From contig NC_079380.1 of assembly GCF_021018895.1 (NCBI RefSeq), forward strand, positions 5,388,236 through 5,452,235: 64,000 nucleotides of DNA, written 5' to 3'. Positions 11,715 through 27,800 of this stretch are shown here, one piece after another. Within the stretch, counting starts at the first letter, position 1. The number at the start of each line of letters is the position of its first letter. The notes under the pieces were generated by a model that did no database searches, was not told the DNA's origin, and saw nothing but the letters and a program-made list of their open reading frames with translations. Position numbers and translations under genes: made by a program. The stretch is from Seriola aureovittata. Its lineage: Eukaryota > Chordata > Actinopteri > Carangiformes > Carangidae.

Positions 11715-14700
11715 AGACTTAACCCACTTCCCATTTGAGCTCCTCCCCTGTCCCCTTACCAAACCCCAGGCCCAACTTTAGGTGTGACCCACATGACAGA
11801 GGCCACACGCAAACTATGCAGCCCGCCTGACTTACGATGGAACCAGTGCACAAGTCCTGACGCTCAGACAGCCACGAGGCCTGAGAGCTGTTCCTATCAC
11901 AAAGGCCAAGATCCCCTATCATGCCTTCTTTCTGCTCCTCTTATCATGACCTACGGAGCAGGACAGGCCTCCAGACAGTGACTGGTGCACAGAGGCCGCT
12001 TTTATAGCCATTTCATGGGTCAACATGGTTTGGATTATGGATATTATTGTGTAATTTATTAGAGAACAAATATAGACAAGTCTAGATGTATGTTTAGTGT
12101 GGTTGCCACAAAATAAGGTCCCTTTACTTGATGCTCTTTTAAAATGTTTTTAACTTATTGGTTTTGGGGTTTTATGAAAGACGGGATGATCATACATTAG
12201 GTCATTAAAACAGCTGAAACTGAGGTGTACTCCTGTATGACTGGACAAGCCAGTCTCATTGATCTGTGTTTTCTAGCAAACTTAATGCTGTCACTCTGCA
12301 TCTTGGACATGGCTATTATCAAACAACTCTCTATACAAATACCCCTTCATGTGGATCGATAACTCCATATGCTAAAACCTCATTAGCTTCATTTTGCATC
12401 TCCAGCCCTCTCCCTAAAACTGCTTCCCCAAGCCCTTAAAAACATTTCCTCCTCTCTTTCTTTCTGAGTCACAGCCATAGTCAGAGTCCTCCAGATTTTT
12501 TTCTTCCTTTCCTGTATCCCCAGGATTAAACACTCATTAAGGTCCAGAAAAGGTCAGCTTGTCAACTTGACTTTGTTTCAATTTGTAAATCTGTCTCTTT
12601 TTTTCTTTTTTTGGTCCAGTGCATCATTCACGCAATGCAGCTTGAACATCATGTTCTCGCCAAGCTAGCCGCATGAAAACATTTTTGCAGCTACAGACGT
12701 CTTACATTGCAAAATGCCATCATTTCTTTCCCCATGTGACTCTTTGTCTATTCCTAATTCCTCCTTCACCCCGCTGTCATCACCTCGCTGTTGCTCCTTG
12801 TTTCTCTCTGGCGTTATCTCTGCATGAGATGATGAGGAGCAGGGAAAGCCTCCCCCCAACACACACACACACATAATTGCACACATGATGAAAACGCAAC
12901 GGATAACTTGAAGACCTGATGGGATTTCAGAGCTCAGTGAAAAGTTTGGGTGACAGTAGGTGGGGAGGCTGCTCAGCTGGTACTTGATTGACATCCTGTT
13001 GCAGTGTCTGCATACAACGTAGGAGGGAACAAAGAACAGTGCCATGGCAACCACATTAAGAGCACCTTAAAACTGATTTACTTACAAAAGCAATGAAAAT
13101 TGTGTTGATATTCACCTTTTTTTTTTTGCTCTAGTTGTGTGTTTATACAATCCCATGTTTAATGTCGGTGAGAATTTTGCTTTGGAACAAAAAAAAAAAA
13201 ACAATCAGGTGAGAATGATCATTTTATGGTTCATCCATAACTTAGACAAATCTCACATTTAAAGCAATACATTCGGTATGTTTATGTTTATGATGTGTTT
13301 TCAGTGTGTCAATGGCTTTATCTATTCTATACTGTACACACCTGTAACGATGTATTACGTACTCAAACAGCCAAGGGCCAACAAATGATGAGTTGCTCTG
13401 ACGGGTGCTGCCCTTGGTGCTTGATGCTCATGGTCAGTCTTCACATGTTTTCACTCTGGGCTGAGCCGTTCCATTTATAGCTGCTCTCGCGCTGCGGCGA
13501 GAGGGTGCTTCAGCGCCGTATGACATTGCTGTTCCGCTTTTTAGCCGAGCAGGAGAACTTTTGTATGACTTCCACTGAGCAAAACAATGTTACGTCAGAG
13601 ACAAGTTGTTTGGGATAAGTGTCACAATAAGTGCAACATCAACTGTCATATTGCTGTTCATGCTCGAGTGCTGTCTCACCCACGCCCCCCCACCACCACC
13701 ACAACCACCACCACCCTCCCACCCAGGATATCTACTGACACTCAACCCTCCCTCTGCCAAAACAGACTGCTGGCAAGGTCTCATAAGGACTTGGAGCGCA
13801 CACGTCATCCTTCCTTCAACACTCATGCCAAATCATGTTCTCTTAAATTACAGTAATGGAGCAAATCCTATGCATTTCTCATTGTGCAATATGTATAGTT
13901 GTCTGTGATGCAGCAGTGCCATCTGTCGTGAAAACCCTGTAATTGCCATCCAGTACTCGTGCTCCTACAAGACCTTTGATCCTATGTACATTTCTGTTTA
14001 AGGAACCCCAAGTCTTTGTGGGTAATCGAAGCCACCGGGTCTCCCCGCCATACCGATGTGATCCTCCCCAGTCGCACAACTCAGTGAACCAGCCAGCCTT
14101 TAATCTTCACTGTTTGTTTGTTTCTATCGCTCATTGGGAACTCTGACCTAAAGAACTGAAACTTTTCTTAAAATAAGAATCTAGAGAAGGCAAATTATAT
14201 GTAGAAATCATAGAGTAACTATAGAGATTTTATCAGAGTTGCTATTGTTATCTGTATCACAAAGAACTGCTATCATAGAAGAGAGTAGATAATGTTATTG
14301 TAGGCTCTGTACAGCATACAGGGAAAGGAAAAATGCTTTGCTTTCTTTCTTTCTTTTTTTTCCCTCATTTGTTTGTTTATTTACATGGTTTTACCGATAT
14401 GTTTTTTTAAAGTACAAGAGAAAATATTTAAAACAAAATTTTATGAGTGAGCTTTTTTTTTTTCTCTTTTTCCTTGTTGACGGTGTCTGAATTAATAAAG
14501 TTATTCAAGGCCTTTTTTAGACGATATCCTAAAGTCACATTAGCCAGGCCTTCTCAGGGGTAACAGGTTGAGCAAATGCTAACATGACCATCCATTCAGG
14601 GTATCCCTCCATATCTCTAGAGAGCAGGAAACACTGTATGCATGGATGGATTGACAAAAAACAAACAAAAAGACTTACAGTGCTGTACATTAGAGAGGAC

Positions 14701-14740
14701 AAGGGATGGTTTTGGAAAATAAAGCTTTTAGAACTTGTAA
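11715..14740 (+). other. znf385c: znf385c 3'UTR
   Basis: The stretch after the znf385c stop has no convincing coding frame. Poly(A) signals AATAAA occur at 14494-14499 and 14718-14723. The second is followed about 15 bp later by a genomic A-run (about 14739-14758). A 2.8-3.0 kb 3'UTR is an inference from these signals. It contains a C-rich patch (13684-13722) and several T/A homopolymers. Confidence 0.5.
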
Positions 14741-14759
14741 AAAAAAAAAAAAAAAAAAT

Positions 14760-18730
<3,971 letters not shown>

Positions 18731-18955
18731 TAAAGGAGTTTTTTTAAATCGAAAAACAACTGGACTAGGTTATTTGGTCTGGACTAGGTTATTTGGTCAG
18801 GACCAGGACCAGTCCTAGCCTGGTCCTGGTCCTGACCAGTCCTAGCCTGGTCAGATGCGTACACGAACTGATGAAGCCTCTTGGATGAGAGGTGAAACGT
18901 CTTCCCAGACAAATAACCTAGTCCAGTTGTTTTTCGATTTAAAAAAACTCCTTTA
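18731..18955 (+). mobile_element. Penelope-like foldback fragment with hammerhead motif
   Basis: Arms of 46 bp (18731-18776 and 18910-18955) are perfect inverted copies, running TAAAGGAGTTTTTTT...TTATTTG outward-in. Inside them is a second perfect inverted repeat, an 18-bp stem at 18795-18812 and 18820-18837 with a 7-nt loop. Next to it is a hammerhead ribozyme-like segment, listed separately. Penelope-like retroelements are known to carry minimal hammerhead ribozymes in their terminal repeats, so I assign it there by motif. No RT or GIY-YIG reading frame is present, so this is a terminal fragment or a derived non-autonomous copy. Confidence 0.6.
18865..18904 (+). ncRNA. Hammerhead ribozyme motif (type I, minimal helix III)
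   Basis: The core boxes are in order on the + strand. CTGATGA (18868-18874) comes first. A stem II follows with CCTCT (about 18877-18881) pairing to AGAGG (18888-18892). Then GAAA (18894-18897) and CGTC, with predicted cleavage after C18901. GAA before CTGATGA (18865-18867) pairs with TTC after the cleavage site (18902-18904) as helix I. Helix III is only the self-complementary ACGT, as in dimeric hammerheads described for Penelope-like elements and retrozymes. Activity is not shown by sequence alone. Confidence 0.65.
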
Positions 18956-19014
18956 GGATACTATGACCTGGATAAATGAGAATATACACAGGCTCGTAAC
19001 TTGGTACAATTTTC

Positions 19015-20330
19015 AAGTCAAGTCAACTCTATTTCTAGAGCACATTTAAACAGAGCTTGAGCTGACCAAAGTTCTAAACAAATGACAATGAAAATAAATA
19101 AAAGCAAGTAAATCAAATGTATAGAATAAGTAGAAAGCGAGTAAAGCATAGTAAACATACTGTATACAGAACATGTAAACATACTGACAAAAACAAGAAA
19201 ATTATAAGGAGCTAATATACCAATTATGAACATGACAGCTGTTGGAGGAAAAAAGACTCCTGTGCCAAGGCATCGTAGTAGGGCCAGGCATCCAAAGCCT
19301 CCCCTCTACCATAAACTTAAGGCTCTCGTCTATCCTCAATCTGGGCCTCGCTACGGCTGCTACTCCAACACCATTGCTCCCAGGGTCCTTCAGACCATTT
19401 TTTATCCTCATTCACTAGGTTCCATTTTATAACAATCCTACTTCAATAAAGGCTTCACATACAAATCCAACTTCAGTTGTGAGTATAGCTATTCCATTAG
19501 AATATATAAGTTTAACATTTAGTATATTTATAATGCATAGTATATTTTAGTGAGAATTTACTATGACACAACAGACTACAAGGTAAGTAAGCTAAAAAGG
19601 CCTGTGAATAAAAATGTCTCTTTAGCTTAGATTTAAAAATAGAGATGGAGGGAGCACATTTGATATCTAATGGCAGCTGGTTCCCTAATTTTGAAGCAGC
19701 AACTGCAAAGGCTCTGTCACCTTTCAGTTTCGGTCGTGATCACGGAACATACAGGAGGGAGGAGCTTTCAGATCTGAGAGATCCAGGAACTAAGTGCCGA
19801 TGAATAGGGTCTGAGATGTAAGGTGGGGCTTAGACATTAAAGGGTAAGGTATCAGGTAATCAGCATGATCTTAAACTGAATTCTAAAGTGAATAGGGAGC
19901 CAGTGGAGAGAGGCTAAGACTAGGGTGATGTGTTCATTCTTCTTAGAGCCAATGAACATCCCTGTGGCTCCATTCTGGACCAACTGCGAGCGAGATAATG
20001 ATGACTGGGGAAGGCCTAAAAACAAAGAATTACAATAGCCCAGTCAATTTTGCCCTCCATATCATGGAAGGACAAAATCGGTTTAAGTTTGGAAATGGTT
20101 CTTAGCTGATAGGAACTGTTTTGGACAACAGAAGTGATGTGCTTGTCAAGGATAACACCCAGGTTATTTGCATGAGACTTCACATATGGTTTGAGGTGGT
20201 CTAGCTTATTTGCGCGGAGGCTTCTGGAGTTAGAGGGACCAAATATAAGTACCTCAGATTTCTTGCTGTTCAGCTGAAAGATATTGTTTTCAACCAGTTT
20301 TCTCGATTTGCAGAAATGATACACAGCAGA
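19015..20330 (-). mobile_element. Decayed L2/Rex-like LINE, 3' part of RT ORF
   Basis: On the - strand, 20330 to about 19560 reads as the C-terminal part of a non-LTR reverse transcriptase. Recognisable pieces are FQLNSKKSEVLIFGPS, NNLGVILDKHITSV, QLRTISKLKPILSF, then LVQNG, HITLVLASLHWLPI and FRIQFKIML after frame changes, and finally a KIREPAA-like segment. Stops and frameshifts interrupt it, so it is a dead copy. A separate repeat-tail-like stretch at 19015-19080 (TCTATTTCTAGAGCACATTTA) may be its 3' end or another element; the boundary is uncertain. Confidence 0.75.
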
Positions 20331-22285
20331 ATTCTGAAAAAGCAGCAGTGCACAGACAATCGCAGGTACCTGAAGGTTGCATTGGTGTTTTGGTGTCAGT
20401 TTAGGGGCAAAAAAAAAAAAGAGAAGAAAATCAGTCGACATAGAATTTCCACTAACCAGTGAGTCACTGGCACATGGAACATTTTTCCTCACTATGTTTG
20501 TCATGAATATATTATATATTTCATTTTTGTGTGTGTTGCTTTTTGTTTGCATCAAAAATCATCACATACACTGAAGAGGGTTTATTGCGTGACACTTGAC
20601 AATTTCGTTTGCCTCCTGATCTCTATTTTTGTTCTTACACTGGTATGAATCAATAAGTATTTAACTGTCACATGTGACACCCATGTGCTCAGAATTCAAA
20701 CAAATGTCCAAATGACAACGAGTTCATTAGAATCATTTGGCAGAGGCTTTTGTCCAGAGCAGTTTACAAGAAGCGGATTCAACCTCCAGTGTAACCAGAG
20801 ATTGGTTACAGTCTGGTGCAGAGAACCCAACGTTTCTGATGTGGATGCATATCAATATTTTCCTTAAAAGTAGATAGTTCACAACAGCCTCCAGTAATAG
20901 TAACTGATTTCATGACAACATCCAGTGTTTTGCAGAGACATCTACTGGCCATGAAACAAACTACAACAGACATTACACTGAAAACCACCCTGGTCAGGCA
21001 CTGGGAAAAATATCCTTTAATTTGTTTACAAAACATGCAAACAAATATCAAGTGAACACATTTTAAGGATATTAAAACTTGAATGCTAGATATTCACAAA
21101 AAAGTTGAATGATAAGTTGAGTTGATAGACTCTAACACATGAATATTCAAGACAATATCAAGAGATTTCCCCTTTTCAATAAAACATATATTAAAAGCTG
21201 CGCGTTTGATCTTGAGTTGCACCCTGGATGATCAGGTCAGTGAATGTGTAATGTGTTCTTATGGGTTTCATTGTACAGCTCAGTATGAATAGACCGGCTC
21301 CAACTTCAGCAGTGACTGTAACTGATAATGTGAGCTGTGTTGTTGATGATATGACATTTTAATATATATATATTGTGCCCCAAGTTTTTTTTAAGTGTAG
21401 CAAGCAGAAAAAAAGTAGCACCTGAGCCTGCAGAAACCGCCTTTCATCTGAACGTCTTTTATCTCATATTTAAAGCCTGTACAGAAGGCCATATGTGGTA
21501 AGGAATGTCAATCATTCACTCTACAAAATCCAACAGTGAATCTCTGCATACATACAGTGTAACAAATCTCCAGTCCAACAAAAAGCACAATTACTGTACA
21601 CCATCAATAATATATCAGTAAATCTCTTCACCCATCATAACTTATACAACATGTGAGATTCAGCATTCGTGTGATGTGAAATTTATGTAACGTTTGAAAC
21701 TGCAGCCATTTCTGATTTGGTCTGTGTGTACATGTACATATAATAGTAGCACACGTACATGTGTGCATGTGCTAATTTATCTATACAGTGAGCACTATGA
21801 ATCTATCTTAAAACTCTGGACTTTTTAAGTATACACCGAAATGAAATGCTGATCGTCAGTAGTCTGAGAATTATATTATGTAGGACCAACGACAACAGAT
21901 GTAATTGTAAAGAATGTGGATAAACAGTTTGACCATAGTCCAACCCAATAAAGTGGGAGTGACAAACAAAAAAACTTTGCATGCTTTGATGATCTTAGCT
22001 GATATGTCAAAATAAAATCAAGAAATCACCACATTCAAATAGGTATTTCACCAAAACATCAAATATACTGCAGATGCTATGTCAATACCAACAGTGCTCA
22101 CTGTATATAAATATCCATACAATCATCCTGCCTTTCCTCTCATCGCTTCTCCAGATTCTCAAAACCAACTTTTATGACCTCAGTCCTTCATAACAAAATT
22201 GATCCTTTAGTAAAATAGGGTTCCCTTTAACACACCTCTTCTCCCTTTTCACTCCCTCTTGAATGTGACAACAGTGTTTGGTCAT
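20331..22285 (-). other. nkiras2: nkiras2 3'UTR and intergenic sequence
   Basis: No coding frame is recognised. A TTTATT on the + strand at 20581-20586 (AATAAA on the -) is a candidate poly(A) signal for nkiras2 and would imply a 1.7-kb 3'UTR. A short stretch at 20738-20790 (GGCAGAGGCTTTTGTCCAGAG) resembles a widespread teleost repeat fragment. Confidence 0.35.
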
Positions 22286-24267
22286 TTAACTGTCTGTAGA
22301 ACCACTGCCCTTATTCTTGTTGCGACTGAGAGGGAAGGTGGACTTGCTCTGTGGCTGGGTCATTTTACTGGCCAGGTACACAAAGGGTTCAATGAGTGTA
22401 CGTCGGTCCACCACCGACACCTCCCACAGACGAACCTTCTCGTTCTTCGCCCAGTTCTGGGCCAGGTTAGAGTCGACTCTCCTTTCGTCCTGCCTGTCTA
22501 GCTTGTTACCCAGCACAACAATGGTCACCTGTGGATCAGGATCATCAGGTTAGATCGACATCAGTGTAATCTTTATTACCATCAACATCAATGCCCCCCA
22601 CTAAATCTGCTGTATTTCTGCTATAGTTTTACCTATGGAAGGAAACAACATTCAAATGAATAACTTACATCTCATTCCAGTGCATATGGAAGATCACTAA
22701 ATGTCTATAAACATAAATTGTTGCCTTTAATTACTAGACACCTGTGTTAGACCCAGAAAATCTCAAATATGTAGTGTCATGAATTTATAAAATCTGCTAT
22801 TGTTAACCTGTTACCTATTCGTCTATTATTGTTAACCTGATGTAACCTGACCTCAAAAGCAAGATTACAACAGTGACTCACAAGCTATCTACTATATCTA
22901 CTGTATCAGTGTTATGCATTAAGACATTGTGTATTTTGAAGCAGGATGTTTTGCTCAGTTATGTATTATATGTCACTTATTCACATTTATATTCACTCAC
23001 TCATAACATTTATAGGACGTTTATTAAGAAATTTTAATCGAACAAAAAAACTGACCGAATTGCTTTGGTGTCTCTAAATCGGTGCCTTCTAAAATCTTGC
23101 TGTTCACTAAACATATAAATGTGGTGAGCCCTTACCTCTTTCTTGTCTCTATGACGGTCTATGTCCTTCTTGAGTGCCTCCATTCGTTTAAAGGACTCTT
23201 TACTGTCAATGCTATAAACAAGTACAAAGCCATCTGCAAAAGTGTAGTAATGTCGAGGGAACTCCATCCCATCCCGGAGTCCACGGGTGTCATAGAAGCG
23301 CACTTGCTCTCGTGTGCCACGGTCAGTCTCTATGGAGCCAATATAGATATCCTCCAGGGTCTCCATGGGCTCCGAACCTGTGAGTACACAAAGACAACCG
23401 TGTTTCATTTGGTGATATACTGCACAAGTATTAAGACAATTGCTTGTGTAATTAACACAAAGTGACTGAGCATTTTTACATTCCCTTATTTGAAACAAAT
23501 ATCAAGACACTTTGTATGACAGTTTGTCAGCAGAAAAATGTAAACATGCATCCTTGTAAACCTTAAACTGGAATGTAGCAATAAGCATGATATTAATCCG
23601 CCAAACCTGAAATTACACAGTCATGGTATTTTATTTTTCTTAGATATTATCACATGCTGTTAATCGCCCAGTGTTGTTACTGATGCTATCATCTGTTCAT
23701 AGTGAGTATAAGCTGTTCCGAGAAGTGCCTGACTGAAAGCACAGCAGCATTTTGACAAGATGTGTCAGGACCTAGACAGAAATATCTAAGATAACACTTT
23801 ATTCAGTTTTTATAGGTGGTGTTCCTGAAACTTGATGATGATTCAATTGCAAAAAAAATACATTGCATGAAAAAAAAGTTGAATGTGTTTATAACTTCCA
23901 CATTCATGATCAAGTGTATTATGTACTGTTAGTGCCTTGACTGTAACATTTGGATACAATGCATATTTAAACATGTAATGCCACTAATACCATAAAAAAC
24001 TATTGACAATCAATTATTGTATGAACTTTAGATCCAAGCAACTGTGAGCAAAGCCTAGACGTGTTGTATGCCCACTGCTATGCTTTTTTATTAATTTGTG
24101 GAAAATACTGATCGTGTTATCTGAAATAATGAGTGTACAACATGTAACACAATATTGTTATAAAAAGTTTTACCTGCAACATGGTTGGCATACAGTAGTT
24201 GCTCCAAAACAGCCGTTTTACCTACTGCACCTTGGCCACACACAACCACTTTACAGCTCTTGCCCAT
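22286..24267 (-). CDS. nkiras2: NF-kappa-B inhibitor-interacting Ras-like protein 2 (kappaB-Ras2)
   Basis: Three coding exons on the - strand, 24267-24174, 23377-23136 and 22528-22286, with matching phases. Together they give 192 aa (human about 191). The start is [18 protein letters not shown], whose P-loop GQGAVGKT spans residues 11-18. Exon 2 encodes the effector region ([13 protein letters not shown]) and DTRGLRDG. Exon 3 has the guanine-specificity motif GNKLD and ends in the family tail ([15 protein letters not shown]). In this family the small GTPase binds the PEST region of IkappaB-beta, slows its degradation and dampens NF-kB signalling; it also restrains Ral. It has the kappaB-Ras changes at the positions matching Ras G12 and Q61 (DTRGLR instead of DTAGQ). 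There is no CaaX box, as expected. NKIRAS2 rather than NKIRAS1 is chosen from synteny. Confidence 0.95.
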
Positions 24268-24724
24268 GACTCTCCCTCAGGTCAGAAAATCTGAAGAGAT
24301 AGAAAAATGTTGAGTCAATTACTTTATTACAGTGTAACTGTATAGCATAGCATTAGAGTACACGCTATTTGGGAAGCTAGGTTGCTTCTGTTTATTCTGT
24401 TAGACACATTCACTATCATAGAACTAATAAATAGCTTGCCAGCAAACATATAAAATGATTAGTCATATATATATTACTAAGTGAAACGTCAGCTAGCTCA
24501 GTATGCTAACATCGTTAGAGTCAATAATGTATGTGACATCTACGAATAGCTTAGCATTAGCTTTCGGAGAGATACACCATATTAAGCAGCTAATGTTATT
24601 TGAAACTAGCTAGCCCGACTAAAACTCGTGTATTCACATATTGACACTGATATTGTCGAACATTTGGAATATATGCGTTAGTTATGACACAAATGTTTAA
24701 TTACAAACTAGCCACTTTCCTTAC

Positions 24725-24801
24725 CTAGCGGACTACTTCCTGTTTACAGTGTACGTAACGACTGCAGTAATGTGGCCCCGCCCCTCCCCATTGACGGCAA
24801 A
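24725..24801. promoter_or_regulatory. Bidirectional nkiras2/dnajc7 promoter
   Basis: On the - strand a noncoding nkiras2 first exon ends at 24725 with a good donor (GCTAG|GTAAGG). On the + strand the dnajc7 ATG is at 24802. Only about 77 bp separate them. The gap contains a GC box (CCCCGCCCCTCCCC, about 24777-24790) and no TATA, consistent with a shared divergent housekeeping promoter. Transcription start sites are not determined. Confidence 0.6.
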
Positions 24802-27800
24802 ATGGCGACGGAGAACTGTGATGCTGTGAACATGGACCCTGACATGGACCTGCTCAGCGACGAAGAATTAGAAAGGTACGACACATGAAGTTTATGTTGT
24901 CAGTGGCAGAATTACATCTACAAAGCAGTCTTTTACTGATATGCGCCATCACAAGTCCATGCCATGTTAATTTTCTCGTCGTTTACTAGCGTTCCGCCGC
25001 TAACTGTTTAGCTAAATTTGGCACAGGATAACGTTCGGATTGGTTGCTAGCTCCTGTGCTGGATTTCTGGGTTGCAGTCGGAGACACTGTCATATGTGAA
25101 AATGTGCCGATACCTGTCGACTGTAAAAGTTGATCAGGCCGAGAGTACCGCGTTCACGTCATTGCAATATTCCCAGAATGGTGCTAGCTGGATAACTAGT
25201 TAATGACACCATTCACTCACTGTGTGGTCGTGATGTAAAACATGAAAGGCTTCCAAAAAAAGTAATGGCAGTGGCCCACAGCATGGTGTCATATGTTCCT
25301 GGCTCTGCTCTGCCTGTCTGCTTCACAAAATAGCTACGTGTATGATTGGTGTAGACACTTCTGCCCTGCTGGTTTGGCTCTTACTATGTTTAGCTAACTC
25401 AGGCCAGTGAAATCTTAAATTCACACTGTCATAAATAATAATGGACATACAGGTGATTATGAATGTGATGCTCAGACATAACGGTCTTACAATGTGAATA
25501 ATGAAGTGTAAAGCCAACCCAGCCAGTTAACAACCACATACAGTATATTCGTGATCTATTCTCAGAGCTACTCATCTCAGACTTCTGTGTTCAATTTGCG
25601 TTTAACATTTTTCTGTCTTCCTGCTCACTTTTACACAGGGAAGCAGAGGGCTTCAAAGAGCAAGGCAATGCATTTTATATCAAGAAGGATTATGCAGAAG
25701 CATTCAATTATTACACCAAGGCCATAGGTAATTATTCCTATATAATTCTTGTTAGTCTTCTTTATGTTTGGAACTAATGTTGACTTCTTGTATTGGATAG
25801 GCCACAATAGCATGAAGTCTGTGTGACTTTGGTGTGGTGTCAACCAACTTGTTTTTTTATACAGACATGTGTCCAAAGAACGCAAGTTACTATGGAAACC
25901 GGGCAGCCACATTAATGATGTTGTGCCGGTATAGAGAGGCTTTAGAGGATTCCCAGCAAGCAGTACGACTAGATAACACCTTCATGAAGGTAGGCTGTGG
26001 GGAAACAAGCCTTTACATTCTATTAAATGGGAAATCCATTCATTTTTTGTCTTGCATTGCTAGATATTTTCTGTGAGTGACACCTTTACAACAGCATCTA
26101 CTTAGGAACTTTAACTTGAGATTTGGAGAAGTTTGGCACAACTTTGAGTGTAGTTGTTTTCTACATTGCAGAGCTTTGCAGCTATTGTGTAACCAGTTTT
26201 ATCCATGCATACATTTTTGTACATAGTGATATGCTGTAGCACATCTCTATAATATTGATCAATCAATAAATCAATCACACAAACCTTATGTGTATCTGTG
26301 TATAATAAAGGTCACAAGTCTTAAAAGATCTGTCAAAAAACAAAGGCGCAAATTGTAACTAGTCATGGTTTTGTTTTTGTTCTTGTTCACCCAATTGATT
26401 TTAGCAAGGGTGGGAATTGAGGAATGTTGAGTTTGTGAACTGTAAGTATTTTACCCACAGGGCCATCTGCGAGAGGGCAAGTGCCACCTGTCCCTTGGCA
26501 ATGCTATGGCTGCCAGTCGCTGCTTCCAGAGGGTTCTGGAGCTGGAGCCAGATAGCAGCCAGGCACAGCAGGAGGTGAGTTGGCCTCAGCATGATCTGGC
26601 AATTTGGATGTGATTATCCACTGTCAGATAAGCTTTGGCCTAGCCAGTGCAAATAAAGTGCAAAAGTCTGATACTGAGCGGTTTAAGAGGATATCAGCCA
26701 GAGTTACTGTCACTTCCCAATGAGCAAGCCAGGATACAAGTTTGAGGTTATTCAGAGAGCCACTGCTGCTAACATTGACCTGATTTTGCAATCACTAAGC
26801 ATGGCACAAAAGAGAGACCAGTAGTGGCTGCACAGCACTGAAGTCAACTATCTACTAGAGGTCTTTTTCTTTGTCACTGAATACCACAAATTCTTTTGGC
26901 AGCTGAAGAATGCAGAATCTATCCTTGAATATGAGAGAATGGCAGAGATTGGATTTGACAAGCGAGACTTCAGGATGGTAAGCTACTCAGTGGTTACAGT
27001 GTTACTTCATTTTGGGATTTATATGCTATGGTATGTCAAGCAACACAGACTGCGGATATTCTTTGGTTGTTTCTAGGTCGTCTTTTGCATGGACCGGGCC
27101 TTGGAGTCAGCCTCAGCCTGTCACAGGTTCAAGATACTGAAGGCAGAGTGCTTAGCCCTGCTGGGACGCTACCCAGAGGCTCAGTCTGTTGCCAGGTAAC
27201 AATGCATATTTAAAAATAGTAAACAGTATTGAAATTTGTCACAATGATCGCAAGGTGAAAGCAGAATGAGATACAGGGTTGTGCATGTGCCACACCATGT
27301 CACACCAATACATCTATACAGCATTCATTATGATCATATTAGAGACCTGTTTATCAGTTAGATACAACAAATGAGTAATCCTATATCACAGAGCTCTATA
27401 GAAATGGGAAAAGAGTGAGATGTGATTTGAAAAAAGTTATGTAAAATGTACACATCCGGAAAGTCAGACAATTCTATAGAGCCATAATCTTATTAAAAGC
27501 ACCAGGTTTACTGTGATTTATTGATCTGACTCATCTTTGATGATTGCGAGTACGCACGATTACAGAAATCCACGGGCCTCAACGCATGATGGTTCTAAAA
27601 ACTACATGCACCACTTTGTGTTTTTATGTTTCTTAAGAGTTATTTTAGTTTTGGCACATGGGTGTAAGAAGTATACACTTGACCTCAAATTTGTAATCAC
27701 AAGACTATACAAATGGCACAGCCTTACAATCACTCCACTGTGTTAATTTGACTTGAAAATGACAATTCTCTGGGTAGTGCCCTCAGGAACTGTGTGGTTC

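Noticed and set aside
19226..19432. 68-codon frame rich in Arg/Pro
   Set aside because: It lies among repeat fragments, is unrecognised and isolated.
20016..20555. 179-codon frame as a host gene
   Set aside because: Its second half is a reverse transcriptase fragment (NNLGVILDKH, QLRTISKLKPILSF) that continues downstream only through frameshifts, so it is a dead LINE.
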